Shown piece after piece: positions 26,104 to 34,177 of a stretch of DNA of 55,184 nt (the first letter of the stretch is position 1; the number at the start of each line of letters is the position of its first letter). Origin of the DNA: DATFCK01 sp045809745 (GTDB lineage: Bacteria; Verrucomicrobiota; Verrucomicrobiia; Chthoniobacterales; UBA10450). The notes below the pieces were generated by a model. That model was given only the letters and a program-made list of their open reading frames with translations. It made no database searches and was not told the origin of the DNA. A program made the position numbers and the translations under genes. Where the stretch lies: the NCBI GenBank assembly GCA_045809745.1, contig JBJMXE010000073.1:1-55184 (forward strand), written 5' to 3'.

Positions 26104-27585
26104 ATGACGTCTGTACCCGCTTTCATCGGTGGCGAATGGCGCGAAATCACCGGCGTCGAAAAAACTCCGGTCTACAATCCTTCGCGCGGTGAAGTGATCG
26201 CCGAGGTGCCGATGTGCACCAAAGAACACGTAGACCAGGCGGTGGAGTCAGCGGCCGCGGCGTTCCCGGCCTGGCGCGACACTCCTGCAATTGAACGAGC
26301 CAGATTGTTCTTTCGCTACCGGCAATTGCTGGAGGATAATTTCGATAGGATTTGCCAGAGCGTTTCGCGGGAGCACGGCAAGACGTTGGCGGAAGCCCGC
26401 GGCAGCGCCTACCGCGGTATCGAAAATGTCGAATACGCATGCAGCGTTCCGACCTTGTTGATGGGCGACACGCTGGAAAACCTGGCCCGCGGGGTTGACT
26501 GCGAAACAGTACTTCAGCCGTTAGGGGTTTGTGTCGGCATCACTCCGTTCAATTTTCCGGCAATGGTTCCGATGTGGATGTTTCCACTGGCCTTGGCCTG
26601 CGGAAATACCTTTGTTTTGAAGCCGAGCGAAAAAGTTCCTCTCACGGCTCTGCTGATCATTGAGCTGCTGGACAAAGCGGGCTTGCCGAAAGGAGTGCTG
26701 AACGTTGTTCCAGGCGGACGGGAGTCAGTCGACGCCTTGCTCACCCACCCCAAAGTTCGGGCAATTTCGTTTGTCGGCTCCTCGCCCGTCGCCAAACACA
26801 TTTATGAGACGGGCACGCGTCACGGGAAACGGGTACAGGCGAACGGCGGCGCCAAAAATTACATTGTGGTGATGCCGGACGCAGACGTCTCCCGAACGGT
26901 CGAGGCGTTATCCACCGCCGCTTTCGGCTGCGCCGGTGAACGCTGCATGGCTGGGTCGACGGCGATCGCCGTTGGAAAAGCCGCGGACCATGTCTTGCCG
27001 GCGTTAGTGGAAGCCGCCCGCGCCATTAAAGTCGGGCCCACTGACAGCGATAAGCAACCCGACATGGGGCCGGTGATCACCGGGCAACATCGGGATCGTG
27101 TGCTTGGATTAGTGGAGAAGGGTGAAAGCGAAGGCGCCAAAATCATCGCCGACGGCCGGCGCATCAAAATCAGCGATGCGCCTAACGGATTCTACATCGC
27201 GCCGACGATTGTGGACCAGGTGCAGGACGGGATGACCATCGCTCGCGAAGAAATCTTCGGACCGGTTTTGAACGTGATGCGCATGGAAGATTTGAATCAG
27301 GCGATCGAGCAGGCCAACAAATCCGCCTACGGCAATGGCGCGGCCATTTTCACGAACTCCGGAAAAGCCGCTCGTGAGTTCAAGCATCGCGTAAAAGCCG
27401 GCATGGTCGGCATCAATATCGGCGTCCCGGCGACGATGGCGATGTTCCCCTTCACCGGCTGGGACGAATCGTTCTATGGTGACCTCCATATCCAAGGGCG
27501 CGAAGGCGTGCAGTTTTATACTCAGCAAAAAGTCGTTTCGACCCGCTGGTTCGGCGACAACGTCGGGGATGTTTGGAAGAAGTGA
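26104..27585 (+). CDS. mmsA: CoA-acylating (methyl)malonate-semialdehyde dehydrogenase
   Basis: A 493-residue aldehyde dehydrogenase of the MmsA/IolA type, which makes acetyl-CoA (or propionyl-CoA) from malonate (or methylmalonate) semialdehyde with NAD and CoA. Family motifs are GVCVGITPFNFPAMVPMWMF, LKPSEKVPLT, SFVGSSPVAKHIYETG, NGGAKNYIVVMPDAD and FGCAGERCMAGS with the catalytic Cys. In this operon it would complete uracil breakdown by handling malonate semialdehyde from beta-alanine. The ATG at 26104 abuts the right arm of cassette 1, whose ggggttt is the only purine-rich stretch available as a ribosome binding site. Two family-unlike residues would be added if an in-repeat TTG at 26095 were used. 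Confidence 0.93.
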   Translation: MTSVPAFIGGEWREITGVEKTPVYNPSRGEVIAEVPMCTKEHVDQAVESAAAAFPAWRDTPAIERARLFFRYRQLLEDNFDRICQSVSREHGKTLAEARGSAYRGIENVEYACSVPTLLMGDTLENLARGVDCETVLQPLGVCVGITPFNFPAMVPMWMFPLALACGNTFVLKPSEKVPLTALLIIELLDKAGLPKGVLNVVPGGRESVDALLTHPKVRAISFVGSSPVAKHIYETGTRHGKRVQANGGAKNYIVVMPDADVSRTVEALSTAAFGCAGERCMAGSTAIAVGKAADHVLPALVEAARAIKVGPTDSDKQPDMGPVITGQHRDRVLGLVEKGESEGAKIIADGRRIKISDAPNGFYIAPTIVDQVQDGMTIAREEIFGPVLNVMRMEDLNQAIEQANKSAYGNGAAIFTNSGKAAREFKHRVKAGMVGINIGVPATMAMFPFTGWDESFYGDLHIQGREGVQFYTQQKVVSTRWFGDNVGDVWKK

Positions 27586-27591
27586 CAGAAA

Positions 27592-28054
27592 GCAGTGACC
27601 GGTGACAAGTGATCAGTGACAAGTTAGACCAATACCGTTACATCACTTGGATGGACAAAGGCACTCAGAGTTACAAAGATCTCGTGGTGTGGCAGAAAGC
27701 GATTGCCGTGGTGAAGTCTGTTTATAGCCTGACCCAAAATTTCCCGGCAGAAGAACGATACGGCCTTGTTTCACAAATGCGGCGCGCGGCCGTGTCAATA
27801 CCGTCGAACGTCGCCGAAGGGCAAGCACGGCACACGACGGGAGAATTCATTCAATTTATTTCACATGCCGAAGGCTCGACCGCCGAGCTCGATACCCAGC
27901 TCGTTGTAGCGGTAGACTTGGGCTTTTGCGATCGAGAGAGCGCTCTGCCGGTTTACGAGGCTCTGGACGAAATCCGCCGCATGCTCAACGCTTTGCGGCG
28001 CAAGCTCGCCTCTCGCCAATAACTCGTCACTGGTCACTGATCACTTGTCACTTT
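27592..28054 (+). mobile_element. Four-helix-bundle cassette 2 with GTGATCAGTGAC-type inverted repeats
   Basis: A second gene-in-repeats unit fills the gap between mmsA and dihydropyrimidinase. The 19-nt sequence gtgacaagtgatcagtgac at 27602-27620 is exactly complementary to 28033-28051, and similar gtgacc/gtgac units extend both arms. The left arm starts about 7 nt after the mmsA stop. The right arm contains the TTG start of the next gene. Arm sequence is unrelated to that of cassette 1, although the layout is the same. Mobility is inferred; no transposase or target duplication is seen. Confidence 0.6.
27651..28022 (+). CDS. Four-helix-bundle protein (23S rRNA IVP/Avd-like family)
   Basis: A 123-residue protein from the ATG at 27651; a GTG at 27609 lies inside the left repeat arm and is less likely. 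It is a canonical member of the family, with SYKDLVVWQKAIAVVKSVY, then FPAEERYGLVSQMRRAAVSI, PSNVAEGQARHTTGEFIQF, and AEGSTAELDTQLVVA. It clearly belongs to the same superfamily as 25647-26024 but to another branch. The family is known from insertions in 23S rRNA genes and as stand-alone genes; the cellular role is unknown. Codon use does not stand out by eye from the neighbours. Confidence 0.9.
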   Translation: MDKGTQSYKDLVVWQKAIAVVKSVYSLTQNFPAEERYGLVSQMRRAAVSIPSNVAEGQARHTTGEFIQFISHAEGSTAELDTQLVVAVDLGFCDRESALPVYEALDEIRRMLNALRRKLASRQ

Positions 28055-29424
28055 TAATCAAAAACGGCGAAATCATTACCCCGAGCGAGCGGTACGTTGC
28101 TGACATTTTTTGCGAAGACGAAACGATCACTCGGATTGGGCGCGACCTCGATGCGCCGGCAGACGCGGAGGTGATCGACGCCCGTGCCAAGTATGTCTTT
28201 CCCGGTTTTATCGATCCGCACGTGCACATTTATCTGCCTTTCATGGGCACCTTCGCCAAGGACACGCACGAAACGGCGAGCAAGGCGGCACTGGTCGGCG
28301 GCACGACCACGTTCATCGAGATGGTGTGCCCCGCGCGGACCGATCGCCCCATCGAAGCGTTCGAACTTTGGATGGATAAGGCGCGGGGCAATAGCGCCTG
28401 CGATTTCACGTTCCACATGGGGGTCACCCGCTACGATTCAGAGTCCGAAAACGACTTCAAAGAGATCGTTAGGCTCGGAAACGCCAGCTTCAAGATTTTC
28501 CTGGCCTACAAAGGGGCATTCGGCATCACCGACGAAGAGCTTTATCACGCACTGACTCTCGCCAAAAAATTAGGCGTGATCGTTACCGCCCACTGTGAGA
28601 ACGCGGACCTGGTGTTGGAGCTTCAGAAGAAGCTTTTGAGCGAAGGCAAAACCGGGCCGGAGTTTCATTATTGGAGCCGGCCGCCGGTGGTCGAAGCGGA
28701 AGGCGTTCATCACCTGATGACATTCGCCGAAATGACCGGTGCGCACGTTTACACCGTTCATACCAGCTGCCAGGAAGCTGTTCGCCAGGCCATGCGCGGA
28801 GCGGAACGCGGCGTGAACGTCTGGATCGAAACGCTGATCCAGTACCTGCTGCTGGATCGGACCGCGGCTGAGGTTGATTTTGAAGGCGCAAAAAATGTGA
28901 TGTCGCCCCCACTGCGCGATAAAGCGAACCAGGAATTTCTGTGGTACGGTTTGCGCCAGGGATTCATCTCGACGCTGGCTACCGACCACGCCCCTTTTGA
29001 TTTCGAGACTCAGAAGCAAATGGGCCGCGGTGATTTCACCAAAATCCCGAACGGGATTCCGTCACTCGAAGATCGGATCAATCTCTATTTCACCCACGGG
29101 GTCAAAGGCGGAAAGATCGATCTTCACACATTCGTGAACACCGCCAGCACGCAGGCGGCGAGGATATTTGGATTATTCCCTCGGAAAGGCGCTATCCAAA
29201 TCGGCAGCGACGCCGATCTGGTGATTTACGATCCGTCATATCGCGGAACGATCTCGGCGAAAAAGCACCAGATGAATCTCGACTACAACTCCTTTGAAGG
29301 ATTCGAAATCCAGGGGCGACCGCATGTCGTTACCGTCCGCGGGAAAATCGCGGCAAAGGACGGCAAGTTCGTGGGTGAGGCGGGTCGCGGTCGTTACCTG
29401 GAGCGAGAGACGACGCACTTTTAA
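28045..29424 (+). CDS. hydA: Dihydropyrimidinase (D-hydantoinase)
   Basis: A 459-residue cyclic amidohydrolase that opens dihydrouracil or dihydrothymine to the N-carbamoyl-beta-amino acid. Metal motifs are DPHVHIYLPFMG, SFKIFLAYKGAFG with the Lys expected to be carbamylated, TAHCENADLV, VYTVHTSCQEAV and ATDHAPFDF. The first catalytic motif ends in IY rather than the common TH-type sequence. The only usable start is a TTG at 28045, which lies inside the right arm of cassette 2; upstream the frame has no ATG or GTG before a stop, and no start follows before family sequence begins (LLIKNGEIITP). It is followed by the transporter after 76-103 nt. Confidence 0.93.
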   Translation: MSLLIKNGEIITPSERYVADIFCEDETITRIGRDLDAPADAEVIDARAKYVFPGFIDPHVHIYLPFMGTFAKDTHETASKAALVGGTTTFIEMVCPARTDRPIEAFELWMDKARGNSACDFTFHMGVTRYDSESENDFKEIVRLGNASFKIFLAYKGAFGITDEELYHALTLAKKLGVIVTAHCENADLVLELQKKLLSEGKTGPEFHYWSRPPVVEAEGVHHLMTFAEMTGAHVYTVHTSCQEAVRQAMRGAERGVNVWIETLIQYLLLDRTAAEVDFEGAKNVMSPPLRDKANQEFLWYGLRQGFISTLATDHAPFDFETQKQMGRGDFTKIPNGIPSLEDRINLYFTHGVKGGKIDLHTFVNTASTQAARIFGLFPRKGAIQIGSDADLVIYDPSYRGTISAKKHQMNLDYNSFEGFEIQGRPHVVTVRGKIAAKDGKFVGEAGRGRYLERETTHF

Positions 29425-29527
29425 TCGAACAAACACAATCTGCAGATTCTCGGCGCCACCAGCGGCCGGCGATAATGTGCGGGATTTTCGGATAACCTGA
29501 TTGCCTGTGTTCCCGAAATACTGGACC

Positions 29528-31093
29528 ATGTCGGCCCGAATGAGTGGCTCGACCAGTCCAATCGCTCCGGACGTCGATCCGGCTGTATTCCCGGATCTGG
29601 AATACAGCCATCTATATAATGAGGACCTGGCACCGGTTCCCCCGGAGAAACGAAAGTGGCGGGTCGGCAGCTTCGCCGCGCTGTGGATCTCGATGTCGGC
29701 TTGCATCCCCACCTACATGCTGGCCTCGTCATTGATCGGAACCGGCATGAACTGGTGGCAGGCGATTGTCACCATTTTCCTGGGCAACCTGATTGTGCTC
29801 GTGCCGATGGTGTTGAATGCGCATGCCGGCACCCGCTACGGAATCCCCTTCCCTGTGTTCTGCCGCGCATCATTTGGCACGCGCGGCGCAAACATCCCCG
29901 CATTAATGCGCGCATTTGTGGCGTGCGGCTGGTTTGGAATTCAGACGTGGATCGGCGGCAACGCCATCTACAAGATCAGCTCGGTGTTCGCGCCTTCGTT
30001 AGCCACCGGCTCTGCCGGGTTTCTCGGGATCAACCTGGCGCAGTTCGTCTGCTTCATGTTTTTCTGGGCGGTCAACATCCTGGTTGTCTACAAAGGCATC
30101 GATTGCATCCGCTGGTTGCTGAACATCAAAGCGCCACTGCTGATTGCCCTCGGACTATTATTGCTGTGGTGGGCTTATCAGAAAGGCGGTGGATTCGGCC
30201 CGATCCTGGCCCAGCCATCGGTGTTCGACGCTGGTCAACCGAAGGCCGGACAGTTCTGGAAGTTTTTCGTGCCGGCGCTCACCGGAATGATTGGTTTTTG
30301 GGCAACGTTGTCCCTAAACATTCCGGACTTCTCTCGCTACGCCTGTTCGCAGCGCGACCAGGTCCTGGGCCAGGCGTTAGGCCTGCCACTCACCATGGCG
30401 CTCTACTCCTTCATCGGCGTGGCCGTTACTTCAGCCACGACGATTATCTACGGGCACACGATCTGGGATCCGGTGGACGTCCTCACCCGTTTCACGAATC
30501 CGGTTGTGCTGGTTGTTGCAATGCTGGCGCTCTGCATCGCCACTCTGGCCACAAATATCGCGGCTAATGTCGTTAGCCCGGCGAACGATTTTTCCCACCT
30601 GTCGCCACGCCGCATCTCTTTCCGTACGGGCGGACTGATTACCGGCGTCATTGGCATTCTGATGATGCCATGGAAACTGGTAGCCGATCCGTCGGGCTAC
30701 ATTTTTGCATGGCTGGTCGGTTACAGCGCGTTGTTAGGGCCGATCGGGGGCATCATGATTGCCGATTATTATGTCTGGCGTCGCAGGAAGCTGCATCTCG
30801 CCGCGCTTTACCAGCCCAATAGCGAATACCGCTTCACCGGCGGATTTAGTTTGATCGCAATTTTTGTCCTGCTGGTGGCAGTGCTGCCGAATCTTCCCGG
30901 ATTTCTCGTCACGGTGAAGCTGGTCGACGCCGCTGCGGTCCCCGCATTTTTCGTTCGGCTCTACGATTATGCCTGGTTCGTCGGATTTGCGATCGGTTTC
31001 GTGCTCTATTTGTTATTGCGCTACATCTTTGACAAAACCAGGGCCACCCTGCCGCTGTTCGATTCGGACGTAGCAGCGCGCGCAGCAGCCTGA
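29528..31093 (+). CDS. NCS1-family nucleobase/hydantoin/allantoin transporter
   Basis: A polytopic inner-membrane symporter of 521 residues from the ATG at 29528 (a TTG at 29501 would add nine). Twelve hydrophobic helices are apparent. NCS1 signatures are the N-terminal LYNEDLAPVPPEKRKWRVGS, ACIPTYMLASSLIGTGMNWW, NAHAGTRYGIPFPVFCRASF, ACGWFGIQTWIGGNAIY and, later, GFWATLSLNIPDFSRYA. Known members import uracil, allantoin, hydantoins, cytosine or purines with H+ or Na+. Position between dihydropyrimidinase and the aminotransferase suggests uracil, dihydrouracil or a hydantoin, but the sequence does not identify the substrate. Confidence 0.92.
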   Translation: MSARMSGSTSPIAPDVDPAVFPDLEYSHLYNEDLAPVPPEKRKWRVGSFAALWISMSACIPTYMLASSLIGTGMNWWQAIVTIFLGNLIVLVPMVLNAHAGTRYGIPFPVFCRASFGTRGANIPALMRAFVACGWFGIQTWIGGNAIYKISSVFAPSLATGSAGFLGINLAQFVCFMFFWAVNILVVYKGIDCIRWLLNIKAPLLIALGLLLLWWAYQKGGGFGPILAQPSVFDAGQPKAGQFWKFFVPALTGMIGFWATLSLNIPDFSRYACSQRDQVLGQALGLPLTMALYSFIGVAVTSATTIIYGHTIWDPVDVLTRFTNPVVLVVAMLALCIATLATNIAANVVSPANDFSHLSPRRISFRTGGLITGVIGILMMPWKLVADPSGYIFAWLVGYSALLGPIGGIMIADYYVWRRRKLHLAALYQPNSEYRFTGGFSLIAIFVLLVAVLPNLPGFLVTVKLVDAAAVPAFFVRLYDYAWFVGFAIGFVLYLLLRYIFDKTRATLPLFDSDVAARAAA

Positions 31094-31121
31094 GTCTGAA
31101 CAGAGCGCTTCCGAGAGATTC

Positions 31122-32462
31122 ATGAAAACACCTGACCTGCCACCGTTTGATCATAAACCAGCAAAGTATGATGGCCCTCCAGCCGATGAGGTTTTGCGCC
31201 TGCGCAAACAGTTCCTCAATCCCGGGATCTTTATCTACTACAAGAAGCCCATCATGCTGGTGGAAGGCAGGATGCAATACGTGTGGGACGAACACGGCCG
31301 TCGTTATCTCGACGCTTTAGGAGGAATTGTAACGGTCAGTGTCGGCCACTGTCATCCCTACGTTGTTGCGGCGGCACGAAAACAAAACGAGACCCTCCAA
31401 CACTCGACCACCATCTATTTGCATCCGAACATCGCCGAATACGCCGAGAAGCTGGCCTCGAAAATGCCGGGCGAGCTGAAGGTCTGCTATTTCGTCAACT
31501 CCGGGTCGGAGGCGAACGATCTCGCGCTGCTCATGGCTCGAGCTTACACCGGCAATTATGATGTCGTTGCCCTGCGCAACGCCTACCACGGCGGTAATGC
31601 CCTAACGATGGGCCTGACAGCACATCGAACCTGGAAATTCAACGTCCCGCACAGCTTCGGAGTGCATCACGCCATCGCTCCCGATCCCTACCGTGGGTTG
31701 TGGGGACGGGAGGATGCCGAGGCCGGCACGAAGTACGCAGCCGATGTGAAAAATCTGCTCGACTACGGCACCTCCGGACAGGTCGCTGCGTTCATCGCCG
31801 AATCGATTCAGGGCGTCGGCGGATGCGTGGTATTTCCGGACGGTTATCTGAAACAGGCTTACGAGCATATCCGCGCCGCTGGCGGTGTATGCATTGCCGA
31901 TGAGGTCCAGGCCGGCTTTGGCCGAACCGGCACTCATTACTGGGGGTTCGAAACCCAGGGAGTTATCCCCGACATTGTGACCATGGCCAAAGGCATCGGC
32001 AACGGCTGCCCGTTAGGCGCGGTGGTCACGACTCCAAAGATCGCTGCTACCCTCGCATCGCGCACTCACTTCAATACATTTGGAGGAAACCCGGTGGTCA
32101 GCGCTCAGGGCAAAGCGGTTCTGGAAGTAATCGATCAGGAAAAACTCCAGGAAAACTCACTCACCGTCGGCAATCATCTTCTGGAGGGCCTCGGCCGGCT
32201 CAAGCAGAAGCACAACTTAATCGGTGACGTGCGCGGTAAAGGTCTGATGCTCGGGATTGAACTGGTGAAGGATCGAACGTCGAAAGAGCCGGCCAAGGAA
32301 GAATGCGCGCAGGTCGTCGAATTGGCCAAGGACATGGGGCTTCTGTTAGGCAAAGGGGGATTGTGGGGACAGACGATCCGTTTTTCTCCACCGATGTGCG
32401 TCAACCGGCAGGACGCTGATTTTCTCCTCGAAGTGCTGGGCCAGGCATTTAGCAAGCTGTGA
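31122..32462 (+). CDS. Class III aminotransferase, AGXT2/beta-alanine aminotransferase-like
   Basis: A 446-residue PLP-dependent class III aminotransferase. Visible motifs are YFVNSGSEANDLALLMARAY, the central IADEVQAGFGRTGTHYWGFE, and DIVTMAKGIGNGCPLGAV with the PLP-binding Lys, then HFNTFGGNPVVSAQG. AGXT2-like enzymes transfer the amino group of beta-alanine, beta-aminoisobutyrate or L-alanine to pyruvate or glyoxylate. As the last gene of the pyrimidine operon it should convert beta-alanine to malonate semialdehyde for MmsA. Acceptance of glyoxylate would link it to the purine pathway; that is inference. The gene lies 28 nt after the transporter. Confidence 0.9.
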   Translation: MKTPDLPPFDHKPAKYDGPPADEVLRLRKQFLNPGIFIYYKKPIMLVEGRMQYVWDEHGRRYLDALGGIVTVSVGHCHPYVVAAARKQNETLQHSTTIYLHPNIAEYAEKLASKMPGELKVCYFVNSGSEANDLALLMARAYTGNYDVVALRNAYHGGNALTMGLTAHRTWKFNVPHSFGVHHAIAPDPYRGLWGREDAEAGTKYAADVKNLLDYGTSGQVAAFIAESIQGVGGCVVFPDGYLKQAYEHIRAAGGVCIADEVQAGFGRTGTHYWGFETQGVIPDIVTMAKGIGNGCPLGAVVTTPKIAATLASRTHFNTFGGNPVVSAQGKAVLEVIDQEKLQENSLTVGNHLLEGLGRLKQKHNLIGDVRGKGLMLGIELVKDRTSKEPAKEECAQVVELAKDMGLLLGKGGLWGQTIRFSPPMCVNRQDADFLLEVLGQAFSKL

Positions 32463-32517
32463 CGCTGTGCCGGTTTGCCAGGCGGCCACTCCTTGGCACA
32501 ACCAGGTCTTCAACAGT

Positions 32518-32614
32518 GGAGGGACGAGCTTGTCTCGTCCCATAAATCGATCTTACCGAATGAGGGAAACGGCGAACGCAGCGCATTAGTGGGACGAGAC
32601 AAGCTCATCCCTCC
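32518..32614. repeat. Palindromic intergenic repeat (gggacgagcttgtctcgtccc type)
   Basis: Arms at 32518-32542 and 32590-32614 are inverted repeats with one mismatch in 25. Each arm is itself partly palindromic (gggacga ... tcgtccc). The 47-nt spacer is unremarkable. It lies between the 3' ends of the convergent aminotransferase and YdeI-like genes and could act as a bidirectional terminator, though there is no T tract. Only one copy is in the window. Confidence 0.75.
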
Positions 32615-32648
32615 GCAGTTAGACGCGAATACCGTGCCGCCGCCGCCG

Positions 32649-33251
32649 CTACTTAATGTACCGCCAGTTGTGCTTCTTGCCCTCGCTCAACCATTCGATG
32701 GCAGTATCGAGCCGGCGCTTGCGAGTCTCTTCCCGTTTCGCGCTGACGATCCACTCCACGTATTCCCGTTTGCCGCTGGCGCTGAGGTCTTCGAACGTCT
32801 TGCCGGCGCTGGCATTCTTGCCTAACGCCTTCAACAAATCCGGCGGCGTCTTGAACGGCGGGCGCTTTTTCGGTTTATTGCGTCCCGGCACCTTTGCGCC
32901 GGAATCGTTCAACTCAGCGGCTTTGCGGACGTAGGCGATCAGCGTCTTCTCTGGCGGCAGATCGTCTAACGATCTGACACGGCCGAATTGACCCATCGCA
33001 TCCTTACTCGTGTTCCCGTTAGGCAGCAGAATCAGTTTCGATTTCCAAAATCCAAACGCGCAATGTTTCTTGAACGCGGCCATTCCACACATGATGCCGT
33101 TGTAATCGAAGTGCGGCATACTCCATTTGATCGTCTCCTCCACCTCCGGGCAGCCGGTGTGAACGGCTTTTCGCAGATATTTTAAAATCGGTTTGGCGAA
33201 TAGCGCCGCATTCTTGATGTAGGCGTCAACTCGCGGATCTTTCTTGCCCAT
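32649..33251 (-). CDS. DUF1801/YdeI (OmdA-like) family protein
   Basis: A 200-residue cytoplasmic protein from the ATG at 33249-33251 (a TTG 42 nt upstream is less likely). Residues about 1-115 form a DUF1801 domain with YIKNAALFAKPILKYLRKA, EVEETIKWSMPHFDYNG and AAFKKHCAFGFWKS. The C-terminal part from about 140 is the OmdA-like region, with TPPDLLKALGKNASAGKTFE and GKREYVEWIVSAKREETRKR. Members are called YdeI/OmpD-associated or bacteriocin-protection proteins, but the mechanism is not established. It points toward the aminotransferase, ending about 185 nt from it, and shows no operon partner. Confidence 0.85.
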   Translation of the reverse strand: MGKKDPRVDAYIKNAALFAKPILKYLRKAVHTGCPEVEETIKWSMPHFDYNGIMCGMAAFKKHCAFGFWKSKLILLPNGNTSKDAMGQFGRVRSLDDLPPEKTLIAYVRKAAELNDSGAKVPGRNKPKKRPPFKTPPDLLKALGKNASAGKTFEDLSASGKREYVEWIVSAKREETRKRRLDTAIEWLSEGKKHNWRYIK

Positions 33252-33364
33252 GTCCGCATCATGAAATCGCTGTCGTCGCAGCGTCAATTCCAAACGCTCC
33301 GGTTACGCGAGAGCTCTTTCCGATGTTCCCCTTGTCTGTGACGACTGCGGTGCCATGATCACCT

Positions 33365-34141
33365 GTGCGCGCAACCCGGAAACTGGCCAAGGTTTTCTCC
33401 GTCGATTCTCTGCGGAGTCTGTCCGAGCATGCAACGCGCTGGACCCATCCGGTGAGCGCCAGGAAGATTCGGGCAACTGTCGACCAAGCCGCGCTGGACA
33501 GACTGCGTGAGAAATATCCGCGCAGGGCGGACTCTCCAAAGATCAATCAATTCGAAGACGCCGACTACTGGATAAAGATCAACCTCAAACGGGTTCAGGA
33601 CCTTTGGCTGGATCGCAGCAGCCCAATGCGAATTCTCGACCTCGGATGTGGTTCCGGATTTTTCCTCTACATCTGCAAACTATTCGGGCACGACGTGGTC
33701 GGCCTTGATCGGGACACCAATCCGATGTTTCGCGCGATCGTAGAATTTCTGGGCGTGCCCCGCATCGATTCAGACATCGAGCCTTATGTTCACCTGTCAG
33801 GCGTCGGCGCGCCGTTCGATCTCGTTACCGCCTATCGCATCTGCTTTCAGCGCATTCCAACCGACAAGAAAGGCGTCTGGCGGGAATGGGGTCCTGGTGA
33901 ATGGGAGTTCTTCTTGAATGACGTTCGGACCCGCATCCTGCGGCCGCAGGGCAGGCTTCTACTCGATTTCAATCCCCGCGACGACGGCACCTACTCCGAT
34001 CCAGAGGTGCGTGAACTATTCAAATCTGAAGGAGCACGGTTTTTCCGGTCAAAAGTCTTATTCGGGTCGAGGCGTGGAGAGCAGCCGAAATTCAAAATTC
34101 TCGAACCGGCTGACAATCGCGACAGAGCGCTGGTGCAATAA
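33365..34141 (+). CDS. SAM-dependent class I methyltransferase
   Basis: A 258-residue protein with a GTG start and a Rossmann methyltransferase core at about 75-210. Motif I is RILDLGCGSGFFLYICK, followed by GHDVVGLDRD, in which the acidic residue at the end of strand beta2 would bind SAM ribose, and later RILRPQGRLLLDFNPRDDG. The N-terminal 60 residues are basic (RKLAKVFSVDSLRSLSEH) without family motifs. The substrate is unknown. It precedes the MFS transporter by 36 nt, which hints at co-transcription without naming a function. Confidence 0.85.
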   Translation: MRATRKLAKVFSVDSLRSLSEHATRWTHPVSARKIRATVDQAALDRLREKYPRRADSPKINQFEDADYWIKINLKRVQDLWLDRSSPMRILDLGCGSGFFLYICKLFGHDVVGLDRDTNPMFRAIVEFLGVPRIDSDIEPYVHLSGVGAPFDLVTAYRICFQRIPTDKKGVWREWGPGEWEFFLNDVRTRILRPQGRLLLDFNPRDDGTYSDPEVRELFKSEGARFFRSKVLFGSRRGEQPKFKILEPADNRDRALVQ

Positions 34142-34177
34142 GGCGCTAAAGCACTCGGCGCATGCAGCAACAGGGCG

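Noticed and set aside
25647..28022. Four-helix-bundle genes as part of a diversity-generating retroelement or a 23S rRNA insertion
   Set aside because: No reverse transcriptase, template/variable repeat or rRNA sequence is near, so only family membership is claimed.
29656..30567. Long plus-strand frame (303 codons) overlapping the NCS1 transporter
   Set aside because: It is entirely inside the well-supported NCS1 gene in another frame and shows an Arg/His/Ala-rich composition without family motifs.
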